64,000 bases of DNA from contig NC_013858.1 in NCBI RefSeq assembly GCF_000010725.1, positions 124,001-188,000 of the forward strand, given 5' to 3'. This stretch comes from Azospirillum sp. B510. GTDB lineage: Bacteria; Pseudomonadota; Alphaproteobacteria; Azospirillales; Azospirillaceae. Shown piece after piece: positions 28,957 through 37,250 of this stretch. The position numbers were made by a program, and so were the translations under genes. Within the stretch, counting starts at the first letter, position 1. The number at the start of each line of letters is the position of its first letter. The notes below the pieces were generated by a model. It searched no databases, had not been told where the DNA came from, and saw nothing but the letters and a program-made list of their open reading frames with translations.

Positions 28957-30225
28957 TCACGCAGATGTTTTCACCTGCTCCGCCATCGCGTCGGCGCGGT
29001 CGAGCACGGCGTGCAGCAGCACCTCGCAGCCGGCGGTCGACCATTCCGGGGTCGTCTCCTCGATCTCATTGTGGCTGATGCCGTCGATGCAGGGGATGAA
29101 GACCATGCCCGTGGGCGCGACCTTCGACAGGTAGCAGGCGTCGTGCCCGGCCCCCGACACGATGTCGCGGAAGCTGTGGCCGGTGCGCTCCACCCCCTTG
29201 CGGACGGCGGCGACGCAGGCGGCGTCGAAGGCGATCGGGGCGTAGTACCAGATCTGCTTGAAATCGCTCTCCAACCCGATCTCCCCGGCGATGCGTTCCA
29301 CCTCGGTCCGCAGTTCGCCGTCCATGGCGGCGAGGATGCTGTCGTCGGGATGGCGGAAATCGACGGTGAAGAAGACCCGGCCGGGGATGACGTTGCGGCT
29401 GTTGGGATGGATCTGCATCAGCCCCACCGTGGCGCAGGCCAGCGGGCCGTATTTCAGGCCGATGCGGTTCACCGCATCCACCACGCGGGCGGCGCCCAGC
29501 AGGGCGTCCTTGCGGCGCACCATCGGGGTCGGGCCGGCATGGGCCTCCTGGCCGGTGAAGGTGATCTCGTACCAGCGCTGGCCCTGGCAATCGGTGACGA
29601 CGCCGATGGTCTTGCCCTCGGCCTCCAGGATCGGACCCTGTTCGATATGGGCCTCGAAATAGGCGCCGACCTTGCGCCCGCCGACCTCCCGATCGCCGGC
29701 ATAGCCGATGCGGGCCAGCTCGTCGCCCATCGTCTTGCCGTCGAGGTCGGCGCGCGACAGGCCGTAGTCCAGATCGAACACCCCGGCGAAGACGCCGGAC
29801 GCCACCATGGCCGGGGCGAAGCGCGACCCCTCCTCGTTGGTCCAGACCGCGACCTCCACCGGCGCCTCGGTGACATAGTTCATGTCGTTCAGGCTGCGCA
29901 CCACCTCCAGCCCGGCCAGCACGCCATAGACGCCGTCATATTTGCCGCCGGTCGGCTGGCTGTCGAGATGGCTGCCCATGATCACCGGGGGCAGACTGTC
30001 GTCGCGGCCGGGGCGGCGGGCGAAGATGTTGCCCATCTTGTCGACGGAGACCGTGCAGCCGGCCTCCTCGCACCAGCGCACGAACAGGTCGCGGCCCTGT
30101 TTGTCGAGGTCGGTCAGCGCCAGCCGGCACACGCCGCCCTTGGGCGTGGCGCCGATCCGCGCCATGTCCATCAGGCTCTGCCACAGGCGCGAGCCGTTCA
30201 CGGCGACATTCTGCGGGGTGGACAT
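28957..30225 (-). CDS. Zn-dependent N-carbamoyl-beta-amino-acid hydrolase (beta-ureidopropionase type)
   Basis: Releases beta-alanine (or beta-aminoisobutyrate), CO2 and ammonia from the carbamoyl product of hydA, step three of the pathway. It is 422 residues of the M20 hydantoinase/carbamoylase family, with metal-ligand motifs GSHLDSQPTGGKYDGVYG, TNEEGSRF, EAHIEQGPILE, GAGHDACYL and the C-terminal GISHNEIE. Family members also include allantoate and L-carbamoyl-amino-acid hydrolases; placement between preA and hydA decides the substrate. ATG 30225 is used. A 39-base gap separates it from preA. Confidence 0.9.
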   Translation of the reverse strand: MSTPQNVAVNGSRLWQSLMDMARIGATPKGGVCRLALTDLDKQGRDLFVRWCEEAGCTVSVDKMGNIFARRPGRDDSLPPVIMGSHLDSQPTGGKYDGVYGVLAGLEVVRSLNDMNYVTEAPVEVAVWTNEEGSRFAPAMVASGVFAGVFDLDYGLSRADLDGKTMGDELARIGYAGDREVGGRKVGAYFEAHIEQGPILEAEGKTIGVVTDCQGQRWYEITFTGQEAHAGPTPMVRRKDALLGAARVVDAVNRIGLKYGPLACATVGLMQIHPNSRNVIPGRVFFTVDFRHPDDSILAAMDGELRTEVERIAGEIGLESDFKQIWYYAPIAFDAACVAAVRKGVERTGHSFRDIVSGAGHDACYLSKVAPTGMVFIPCIDGISHNEIEETTPEWSTAGCEVLLHAVLDRADAMAEQVKTSA

Positions 30226-30264
30226 GTTGCTCTCTCCTGAACGTCGTTCTTGTTCGGCGGCTGA

Positions 30265-31548
30265 CTATTCAGCGGCTTCCGGGACGCGCATCGGGTTGCG
30301 GGCGTCGTTGGGCCAGGTGACGTAGGGCAGGCCGGTCTGTTCCGGCACCATGGTGATGCAGTCCGGCACCGGGCAGACATGGCTGCACAGGTTGCAGCCG
30401 ACGCACTCCTCGTCGACCACGGTGAAGACGCGGCGCCCTTCCCCTTGGTCGATGCGGATCGCCTGGTGCGAGGTGTCCTCGCAGACGACGTGGCAGCGGC
30501 CGCAATCGATGCACAAGGCGGGGTCGATCACCGCCTTGGTCGAGAAGTTCATGTTCAGGTCGTTCCAGTTGACGACGTTGCGCACCGCCCGGCCGCTCAG
30601 CTCGTCCAGCGTCCGGTATCCCTTCCCGTCCATCCAGTTTGACAGGCCGCCGATCATGTCCTCGACGATCTTGAAGCCGTAGGTCATCGCCGCGGTGCAG
30701 ACCTGGACATTGGTGGCGCCAAGCGCCAGGAACTCCGCCGCGTCGCGCCAGGTGGTGATGCCGCCGATGCCGCTGACCGGCAGGCCGCTCGTGTCGGGAT
30801 TGCGGGCGATCTCCGCCACCATGTTGAGCGCGATCGGCTTCACCGCCGGGCCGCAATAGCCGCCATGGCTGCCCTTGCCGTCGACCACCGGGGTCGGCGC
30901 CATGGCGTCGAGATCGACCGCGACGATGGAGTTCACCGTGTTGATCAGCGAGATGGCGTCGGCGCCGCCGCGCTTCGCCGCTTCCGCCGACCACAGGATG
31001 TTGGTGATGTTGGGGGTCAGCTTGACGATCACCGGCAGGTTGACGGCGTTCTTCACCCAGCGGGTGACCTGCTCCACCATCTCCGGCACCTGCCCGATGG
31101 CGGAGCCCATGCCGCGCTCGCACATGCCGTGCGGGCAGCCGAGGTTCAGTTCCAGCCCGTCCGCCGCCCCCGTCTCGGCGACGCGGCGGGCCAGCCCGGC
31201 CCAGGCCGCCTCCGTCATGGTCGCCATCAGCGAGACGACCATGGCGCGGTCGGGCCAGTCGCGCTTGACCTCGATGATCTCGCGCAGATTGACCTCCAGC
31301 GGCCGGTCGGAGATCAGCTCGATGTTGTTGAAGCCGATCATCCGGCGGTCGGTGTCGAGATGCGCGCCATAGCGGCTGGAGACGTTGACCACCGGCGGGT
31401 CCTCGCCCAGCGTCTTCCAGACGACGCCGCCCCAGCCGGCCTTGAAGGCGCGGACGACGTTGTAGGCCTTGTCGGTCGGCGGGGCCGAGGCCAGCCAGAA
31501 GGGGTTGGGGGAGCGGATGCCGGCGATGGTGCTGCGAAGATCGGCCAT
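30265..31548 (-). CDS. preA: NAD-dependent dihydropyrimidine dehydrogenase subunit PreA
   Basis: Catalytic subunit that reduces uracil and thymine to the dihydro forms. It is 427 residues: a dihydroorotate-dehydrogenase-like FMN barrel (about 1-310; LELNLGCPHGM, NTVNSIVAVDLD, SGIGGI) followed by a two-cluster ferredoxin domain with CIDCGRCHVVC (about 335) and CVGCNLCSHVC (about 370). It works with PreT, which lies 17 bases upstream. ATG 31548 is used. The product acts in the cytoplasm. Confidence 0.95.
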   Translation of the reverse strand: MADLRSTIAGIRSPNPFWLASAPPTDKAYNVVRAFKAGWGGVVWKTLGEDPPVVNVSSRYGAHLDTDRRMIGFNNIELISDRPLEVNLREIIEVKRDWPDRAMVVSLMATMTEAAWAGLARRVAETGAADGLELNLGCPHGMCERGMGSAIGQVPEMVEQVTRWVKNAVNLPVIVKLTPNITNILWSAEAAKRGGADAISLINTVNSIVAVDLDAMAPTPVVDGKGSHGGYCGPAVKPIALNMVAEIARNPDTSGLPVSGIGGITTWRDAAEFLALGATNVQVCTAAMTYGFKIVEDMIGGLSNWMDGKGYRTLDELSGRAVRNVVNWNDLNMNFSTKAVIDPALCIDCGRCHVVCEDTSHQAIRIDQGEGRRVFTVVDEECVGCNLCSHVCPVPDCITMVPEQTGLPYVTWPNDARNPMRVPEAAE

Positions 31549-31565
31549 GATGTGGCTCCCTTTCC

Positions 31566-32888
31566 TCAGGCGGTCAGGTGGCTGTGGATGGCGAGGGCGG
31601 CGCGCTTGCCGTCCTGCACGGACTGGACCGTCAGATCCTCGCCCGTGGCGACGCAGTCGCCGCCGGCCCAGACCTTGGGCAGGGTGGTGCGATAGGAATC
31701 GTCGATGGCGATCTTGCCGCCGGTGACCTCCAGCCCGTCGAGCGCCTCGGCCGACAGCGTCTGCCCGACCGCCTTCAGCACCATGTCGGCCTGGAGGGTG
31801 AAGGTCTCGCCGGTGGCGGCGAGCTTGCCGTCGCTCAGGCGGGTGCGCTCGAAGGTGATGGTGGTCTCGCCGATCTCCTTCGGGGCGGCGAAGGTCTTGA
31901 GGACCACGCCTTCGGTCTGGGCCAGCTTCTGCTCCCAGGCGGTGGCGCCCATCTGGGCCCGGCCGCGGCGGTAGACCAGGGTGACGTCCTCGGCACCCAG
32001 GCGCTTGGCCTGGATGGCGGCGTCCACCCCGGTGTTGCCGCCGCCGATCACCACGACCTTGCTGCCGACGGCCGGCGGCTGGCCGGGGGGAGCCTGACGC
32101 ACCCGCTCGATGAAGGCGGTGGCGTCCTCCACGCCCGCGCGCTCCTCGCCGGGGATGCCCAGGCGGTTGTTGGACCCGAGGCCGAGCCCAAGGAACACCG
32201 CGTCATAATCGGCGCGCAGCTTCTCCAGCGACAGGTGGGCGCCCAGCTTGCGGCCATGCTCCACGGTGATGCCGCCGACGCCGAGGATGAAGGCGACCTC
32301 GCGCTGGGCGAAATCATCGGCCATCTTGTAGGGGGCGAGGCCGTATTCGTTGAGGCCGCCGGACTTGGCCTTGGCCTCGAACACCGTCACCTCATGGCCG
32401 AGCGTGGCGAGGCGGTGGGCGCAGGACAGGCCGGCCGGGCCGGATCCCACCACGGCGACGCGCTTGCCGGTGGCGGCGGCGCGGGCGAAGGGGTGGGCGG
32501 GTTCGCCATCGATGAGGCGGTCGGTGGCGTGGCGTTGCAGCCGGCCGATGGCGACGGGGCGATCCTCCGCCCGGTTGCGGACGCAAGCCTGCTCGCACAG
32601 GGTCTCGGTCGGGCAGACGCGGCCGCAGGTGCCGCCCATGATGTTCTCCGACAGGATCGTCGTCGCCGCGCCCTTCAGGTTGCCGGTGGCGATCGAGCGG
32701 ATGAAGGCCGGGATGTCGATCCCGGTCGGGCAGGCCCTGATGCAGGGGGCGTCATAGCAGAACAGGCAGCGGTTCGATTCGGCCAGCGCCTGGACCGGCG
32801 TCATCGCCGGGGTCAGGTCGGCGTAGGGGGAGGCCGGCTGGTCCGCGTCGGGGGTCGGGCTGTTGGCAAGCGTAGCGATCAGGGTCAT
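31566..32888 (-). CDS. preT: NAD-dependent dihydropyrimidine dehydrogenase subunit PreT
   Basis: Electron-input subunit. It is 440 residues: an N-terminal Fe-S region with CLFCYDAPCIRACPTGIDIP and MGGTCGRVCPTETLCEQAC, then FAD (VVGSGPAGLSCAHRL) and NAD (VVIGGGNTGVDAA) Rossmann folds as in the GltD/PreT family. First gene of the pyrimidine operon, so the regulatory region at 32889-33243 governs the whole pathway. ATG 32888 is used. A GltD-like protein would look similar, but pairing with preA settles the assignment. Confidence 0.94.
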   Translation of the reverse strand: MTLIATLANSPTPDADQPASPYADLTPAMTPVQALAESNRCLFCYDAPCIRACPTGIDIPAFIRSIATGNLKGAATTILSENIMGGTCGRVCPTETLCEQACVRNRAEDRPVAIGRLQRHATDRLIDGEPAHPFARAAATGKRVAVVGSGPAGLSCAHRLATLGHEVTVFEAKAKSGGLNEYGLAPYKMADDFAQREVAFILGVGGITVEHGRKLGAHLSLEKLRADYDAVFLGLGLGSNNRLGIPGEERAGVEDATAFIERVRQAPPGQPPAVGSKVVVIGGGNTGVDAAIQAKRLGAEDVTLVYRRGRAQMGATAWEQKLAQTEGVVLKTFAAPKEIGETTITFERTRLSDGKLAATGETFTLQADMVLKAVGQTLSAEALDGLEVTGGKIAIDDSYRTTLPKVWAGGDCVATGEDLTVQSVQDGKRAALAIHSHLTA

Positions 32889-33009
32889 GGCGGATGGCTT
32901 CCCTTCGGTCGCAAAGCGGCGTATCCACGCAAGGCGTCAGCAACCCGCGTGCCAAGAGAAGCAAGCGGTCCCGCCCCGGCTTCGCCAAGGGCGGAGGGCG
33001 GCGGAAAAG

Positions 33010-33025
33010 CTGACTGTTCGGTCAA
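33010..33025 (-). promoter_or_regulatory. RutR-like box upstream of preT
   Basis: On the minus strand the site reads TTGACCGAACAGTCAG, 10 of 14 defined positions of the RutR palindrome TTGACCAnnTGGTCAA. It lies about 122 bases before preT, in an intergenic region (32889-33243) otherwise without genes. It is a candidate operator for the TetR regulator of this operon. Confidence 0.45.
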
Positions 33026-33044
33026 GAACTGACGGTATGGACAG
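33026..33044. promoter_or_regulatory. 19-bp motif shared with the ABC importer operon
   Basis: GAACTGACGGTATGGACAG differs by one base from the motif at 51088-51106. The distance to the downstream gene start (138 bases) and the orientation nearly match the other copy (131 bases). A 10-bp palindrome ATGGCGCCAT lies just to the right, near 33050. Confidence 0.65.
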
Positions 33045-33243
33045 GCATGGCGCCATCATGCCAGCCATGCGGATTGCACGCAACACGGCCTTTTGGTGCC
33101 TCTTTTATCGGCGATACGCAAGAAACACATGGAAAATGGCGAAGGTGGAGACGGGAGATTGCGCCGGATCAAGGACTTGCCTGATGGTGGCGTTGCCTTC
33201 AGTTTCGGCAGGTCGCCTATGCGACAGGGTTAGGGAGCCTGTC

Positions 33244-33765
33244 ATGACCGGTCCGTCCAGCCTGCTGATCGACCGCACCGCCACGCCCATCGGCGAGCTG
33301 ATCGTCGTCGCCGATGGCGACGGCGCCCTGCGCGCGGTGGACTGGACCGACCATGAGGACCGGCTCCACCGGCTTTTGCGCCTGCATCATCCCGCCGGCT
33401 ACGCGTTGCGGGCGGTGCCGGATCCGGGTGGGCTGACGCGGGCGATGGACGCCTATTTCGCCGGCGATCTCGCCATCATCGACCGGCTGCCGGTGAAGAC
33501 CGGCGGCACGCCGTTCCAGCGCGCGGTGTGGGCGGCGCTGCGCGGCATCCCCTGTGGCGCCACCGTCACCTATCGCGCGCTTGCGGCGCTGGCCGGACGG
33601 CCGGCGGCGGTGCGGGCGGCGGGCCATGCCAACGGCGCCAACCCGGTCGGCATCGTCGTGCCCTGTCACCGGGTGATCGGGTCGGACGGAACGCTGACCG
33701 GCTATGGCGGCGGGGTGGAGCGCAAGCGCTGGCTGCTGGCGCATGAGGGGGCGCGTCAACCATGA
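33244..33765 (+). CDS. ogt: Methylated-DNA-protein cysteine methyltransferase
   Basis: Removes methyl groups from O6-methylguanine by transferring them to its own cysteine. It is 173 residues with a short N-terminal domain and the C-terminal active-site segment GIVVPCHRVIGSDGTLTGYG, Cys about 141; the HTH-like region GATVTYRALAALAG is also present. ATG 33244 is chosen because similarity begins there (SSLLIDRTATPIGELI). It is divergent from preT and convergent with bdcA. No AdaA partner is in the window. Confidence 0.92.
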   Translation: MTGPSSLLIDRTATPIGELIVVADGDGALRAVDWTDHEDRLHRLLRLHHPAGYALRAVPDPGGLTRAMDAYFAGDLAIIDRLPVKTGGTPFQRAVWAALRGIPCGATVTYRALAALAGRPAAVRAAGHANGANPVGIVVPCHRVIGSDGTLTGYGGGVERKRWLLAHEGARQP

Positions 33766-33793
33766 CGCCCCCCTTGGTTCCGTCGATCGGCCG

Positions 33794-34507
33794 TCAGGCG
33801 CCGAAGCCGCCGTCGATGGTCTGGAACGAACCGGTGATCATCGCCGCATGCGGACCGGCGACATAGGCGGTCAGTTCGGCGACCTCGTCGGCATGGACGT
33901 GGCGCTTGATCGCCATGAAGCCATGCATGGTGGCCGCCATCGGCCCATCGGCCGGGTTCATGTCGCTGTCGGTCGGCCCCGGCTGGATGGCGTTCACGGT
34001 GATGCCGCGATGGCCGAAATCGCGGGCGAGACCGCGCACCATGCCCTGGACCGCCGCCTTGGTCAGGGCGTAGGCGGCCCCGCCGGCAAACGGCATGCGG
34101 TCGCCGTTGACCGACCCGATGACGATGATGCGGCCGCCGTCGCTCATGCGCCGGGCCGCCTCCACCGCCGCGTGGTAGGGCGCCCGGACATTGACGTCGA
34201 TCATCCGGTCAACCGCATCGGGATCGAGCGTGAGCGGATCGCCCAGCACCAGCGTGCCGGCATTGACGACCAGCACGTCCAGCGCGCCGCGGTCCGCCAC
34301 CGTGGCGATCAGGGCGTCGCGGTCGGCGCTGTCGGTGCGGAAGGCTTGCGCGCCGGTCTCGGCGGCGAGAGCCTCGGCGGCGTCCTTCGACCCGGCATAG
34401 GTGAAGGCGACGGTGCCGCCGGCCTTGGCGAAGCGGCGGACGATGGCCTTGCCGATGCCGCGGCTGCCGCCGAGGACCAGGATCTTGCGGCCGGTGAACT
34501 CGCTCAT
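33794..34507 (-). CDS. bdcA: SDR-family oxidoreductase, BdcA-like
   Basis: A 237-residue Rossmann-fold short-chain dehydrogenase with the cofactor motif LVLGGSRGIGKAIVRRF, the NAG motif (VVNAGTLVLGD) and the catalytic Ser/Tyr/Lys (IGSVNGDRM, AAYALTKAAVQG). FTYAGSKDAAEALAAETGA, IQPGPTDSDMNP and AIKRH closely resemble E. coli BdcA, reported to bind cyclic di-GMP and promote biofilm dispersal. It is divergent from a TetR gene exactly as bdcA/bdcR are in E. coli. Whether it binds c-di-GMP here is not shown. Confidence 0.85.
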   Translation of the reverse strand: MSEFTGRKILVLGGSRGIGKAIVRRFAKAGGTVAFTYAGSKDAAEALAAETGAQAFRTDSADRDALIATVADRGALDVLVVNAGTLVLGDPLTLDPDAVDRMIDVNVRAPYHAAVEAARRMSDGGRIIVIGSVNGDRMPFAGGAAYALTKAAVQGMVRGLARDFGHRGITVNAIQPGPTDSDMNPADGPMAATMHGFMAIKRHVHADEVAELTAYVAGPHAAMITGSFQTIDGGFGA

Positions 34508-34517
34508 GATGGGCTCC

Positions 34518-34546
34518 TTGAAGAAATGTAGTGACCGCTATATAAA
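34518..34546 (+). promoter_or_regulatory. bdcR promoter with operator in the spacer
   Basis: TTGAAG (34518-34523), exactly 17 bases, then TATAAA (34541-34546). The last 12 bases of the spacer are TAGTGACCGCTA (34529-34540), an imperfect palindrome that recurs at 34579-34590. It also lies 22 bases before the bdcA start, so one repressor could silence both divergent genes. Confidence 0.75.
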
Positions 34547-34578
34547 TCCAGGCAAGGGATTTGCGCAAGGAGAAAGTA

Positions 34579-34590
34579 TAGTGACCGCTA
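34579..34590 (+). promoter_or_regulatory. Second operator-like 12-mer at the bdcR start codon
   Basis: TAGTGACCGCTA is repeated exactly 50 bases from the first copy. It overlaps the GTG start codon at 34581. Confidence 0.65.
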
Positions 34591-35183
34591 CAGAAATGTC
34601 GGGATCACGGGGACGGCGGCGGTCCTTCGATGTGGACGAGGCCGTCGAAACCGCGATGAGGCTGTTCCATGCGCGCGGCTACGACGCGGTGGGCGTCGCC
34701 GAGCTGGGAGCCGAACTGGGGATCAAGCCGCCGAGCTTCTATGCCGCCTTCGGCAGCAAGGCCGGGCTGTTCGAGCGGGCGCTGCACCGCTATGCGGCGG
34801 GAGAGGCGAACATCTTCGCCCGCGCGCAGGCCGAGGGCGGCGGTGTGGCCGAGGTGATCGGGCGCACGCTGCTGCTGGCGGCGCGGCTCTATCCGCGGCG
34901 GAACGGGGTGGCGGGCTGCCTCGTGCTCGACGGCGCGCGCAACAGCGCCGATCCGGAAGCGGCCGCGCTGGCGGAGGCGATGAGGAAGGCCGGCGCGGCG
35001 GCGATCCGCGACTTCATCGCCACGCGGGAGCCCGAGCGGGCCGCCGCGCTGGCGGATTTCGTGATGATCACGATGCGGGGAATGTCGGCGGCGGCGCGCG
35101 ACGGCGCCGACGAGGCGGCGCTGACCGCCTTCGCCGAAATGGCGGGCCGCGCCTTCCGCCGCGAACTGGCGGCGGAAGGCTGA
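34581..35183 (+). CDS. bdcR: TetR-family regulator, BdcR-like
   Basis: A 200-residue repressor with an N-terminal HTH (VAELGAELGIKPPSFYAAFGSKAGLF) and a helical ligand domain. GTG 34581 has AAGGAG 7 bases upstream; ATG 34596 is in frame but lacks a Shine-Dalgarno. It is divergent from bdcA, and the direct-repeat operators in the shared spacer argue that it represses itself and bdcA. The gene symbol follows the E. coli pair and is an inference. Confidence 0.82.
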   Translation: MTATEMSGSRGRRRSFDVDEAVETAMRLFHARGYDAVGVAELGAELGIKPPSFYAAFGSKAGLFERALHRYAAGEANIFARAQAEGGGVAEVIGRTLLLAARLYPRRNGVAGCLVLDGARNSADPEAAALAEAMRKAGAAAIRDFIATREPERAAALADFVMITMRGMSAAARDGADEAALTAFAEMAGRAFRRELAAEG

Positions 35184-35215
35184 CGCAGGAGTGGCTAACG
35201 GGCTCGGACCGGCGG

Positions 35216-36136
35216 TCAGGCCGGCATGGCGTCGCGCGGGATGATGGCGCCACGGTGCTGGATGACGGCGGCGGCCAGCTTGTGGGCGGCGCGGGCGGCG
35301 TCGGCCACACCCTCGCCGCGCAGGCGGGATGCCAGATAGCCGGCGCTGAAGCTGTCGCCGGCCGCCGTGGTGTCGACCACCGAGGCGACCTTCTGCGCCG
35401 GCACCTCGACCGCCTCGCCATTCTCGATCACGACGCAGCCGGGCTGTTCCAGCTTCAGGACGATCTCGCCCACCCCGGCGGCGCGCACGCGGGCGAGCAC
35501 GGCGTCGGCATCGGCGTCGCCATAGAGGTCGCGCAGGTCGGTGACGCCGGGCAGGGCGATGTCGGTCAGCCGCAGCATGCGGTCGAAGGCGGCTCGCGCG
35601 GTCGCGAGGTCCGGCCACAGGCGCGGGCGCCAGTTGGTGTCGAAGGCGACCTTGCCGCCGCGCGCCCGTACCCGCTCCAGCAGCGCGAACAGCCGCTCGC
35701 GGCCTTCCTCGCCGAGGATGGCGATGCTGATGCCGGACAGATAGACGATGCCGTAGCCTTCCAGCGCCGCGCACAGGTCGGGCGTCTGCGGCAGGGCGAA
35801 CAGCTCGCGCGCCGGGGCCTTGTCGCGCCAATAGAGGAAGCGGCGCTCGCCGCTGGCGTCGGTTTCGATCAGGTACAGGCCGGGCAGGCGGTTCGGCACG
35901 CGCAGGACATGGCCGGTGCCCACCCCTTCGGCCGCCCAGGCCGTCACCATGTCCTCGCTGATGCCGTCGTCGCCCAGCGCCGTGACGTAATCGACCGGCG
36001 TGCCCAGCCGCGCCAGATAGACCGCGGTGTTCAGCGTGTCGCCGCCGAACCCCATGGTCAGCGATCCGTCGGGCCGCCGGAACATCTCGATCATGCATTC
36101 GCCGATGGCGGCGATGCGGTTGGGCCTGTCGGTCAT
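35216..36136 (-). CDS. kdgK: 2-dehydro-3-deoxygluconokinase (PfkB family)
   Basis: Phosphorylates KDG to KDPG, the common end point of galacturonate, glucuronate and unsaturated uronate breakdown. It is 306 residues of ribokinase fold: GECMIEMF start, GFGGDTLNTAVYLARLG, YLIETDASGERRFLYWRDKAPAR, and the C-terminal signature DTTAAGDSFSAGYLA with the catalytic Asp. It is downstream of the transporter, uxaA and uxaC in the same direction. KDPG aldolase is not in the window. Confidence 0.92.
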   Translation of the reverse strand: MTDRPNRIAAIGECMIEMFRRPDGSLTMGFGGDTLNTAVYLARLGTPVDYVTALGDDGISEDMVTAWAAEGVGTGHVLRVPNRLPGLYLIETDASGERRFLYWRDKAPARELFALPQTPDLCAALEGYGIVYLSGISIAILGEEGRERLFALLERVRARGGKVAFDTNWRPRLWPDLATARAAFDRMLRLTDIALPGVTDLRDLYGDADADAVLARVRAAGVGEIVLKLEQPGCVVIENGEAVEVPAQKVASVVDTTAAGDSFSAGYLASRLRGEGVADAARAAHKLAAAVIQHRGAIIPRDAMPA

Positions 36137-36180
36137 GCTTCATTCTCCCCAAGCCGGGGGACGCCCCGGCGAAAGCTTTC

Positions 36181-37209
36181 TCATGCCGCCAGCCGGCGTT
36201 GCCGCGCCCGCATCCGTTCGCGGTGCGCGGTGTAGAGGCCGCTGGCGATGATCACGCCGGTGCCGGCGAAGGTCCACTGGTCGGGCACCGCGCCGAAGAC
36301 GAGGAAGCCCAGCGCCGTGGACCAGATCAGCTGGACATAGGTGAAGGGCGCCAGCACCGACGCCTCGCCCTGGCGGTAGGCCAGGATCAACAGCCATTGC
36401 GCCGCCGTGTAGACCAGCCCGATGAAGGCCCCCAGCAGCATCTCCCACGGCGTCGGCCACACCGCGTGCAGCGGCAGCAGCGCCGTCAGCGCGATCAGGC
36501 CGGTGAGCGCGCTCCACACCATGGTGGTCAGCGGGCTTTCCCGCACCGTCATCTTGCGCGTCGCCACCAGCCCCAGAGCCCAGCTGAAGGCGGTGAGCAC
36601 CGGCAGCAGCACGGCGGGCTGGAAGCCGTCGGCGCCCGGCCGGATGACGATGACGACGCCGGCCAGCCCGACCAGCAGCGCCACCCAGCGGCGGAAGCCG
36701 ACCTTCTCGTTCAGCAGCAGGATCGACAGCACGGTGACGAAGACGGGCGAGACGAAGCTGATCGCCGCGGCCTCCGCCAGCGGCAGATGCCGCATCGCCA
36801 TGATGAAGAACAGCGCCGAGCCCAGCATGCCCAGGCCGCGCAGGATTTGCAGCCCCGGCCGCATCGTCCGCAGCACCCGCAGCGGGCCGCCGCGCAGCGC
36901 CAGCGGCATCACCAGTGCTGTGAAGACGACATAGCGCATCCAGGCGATCTCGGCCGGCGGCAGGGTGCGGGCGAGATATTTCGCCGTGGCGTCGGAGCAG
37001 GACAGGCAAGCCACCGCCAGCACCACCAGCAGGATCGCCCGCATCGGCTCCATGCCCTTGGCGGCAGGTCCCTTGGGCGCCGGACCTGTCAAGGCTCCGG
37101 CAACCGGCTTGAAGGGCGGCCTGAAGGGCGGCTGGATCGGGGGCTGCGGGGCGTTCACCGGCTCGGGGTCGGTTTCGGCACCGGAGCGCGGTATGGAGCT
37201 GTCTGGCAT
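36181..37209 (-). CDS. DMT-superfamily (EamA) transporter
   Basis: A 342-residue inner-membrane protein with about ten helices in two EamA repeats after a proline-rich cytoplasmic N-terminus of about 55 residues. The first helix begins near AILLVVLAVACLSCSDATAKYL; the second repeat is near VLTAFSWALGLVATRKM. The long proline-rich leader is unusual. An internal Met (MEPMRAILL) is an alternative start. Placement between kdgK and uxaA suggests movement of a sugar acid or metabolite, but DMT specificity cannot be read from sequence. Confidence 0.85.
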   Translation of the reverse strand: MPDSSIPRSGAETDPEPVNAPQPPIQPPFRPPFKPVAGALTGPAPKGPAAKGMEPMRAILLVVLAVACLSCSDATAKYLARTLPPAEIAWMRYVVFTALVMPLALRGGPLRVLRTMRPGLQILRGLGMLGSALFFIMAMRHLPLAEAAAISFVSPVFVTVLSILLLNEKVGFRRWVALLVGLAGVVIVIRPGADGFQPAVLLPVLTAFSWALGLVATRKMTVRESPLTTMVWSALTGLIALTALLPLHAVWPTPWEMLLGAFIGLVYTAAQWLLILAYRQGEASVLAPFTYVQLIWSTALGFLVFGAVPDQWTFAGTGVIIASGLYTAHRERMRARQRRLAA

Positions 37210-37250
37210 GGCGCCGGCTCGTCATCGGTCATGGGAAGGGGGCGGACCCT

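Noticed and set aside
32889-33243. Sigma-54 promoter before preT
   Set aside because: TGGCATGATGGC-like sequences lack the GC at the correct -12 spacing.
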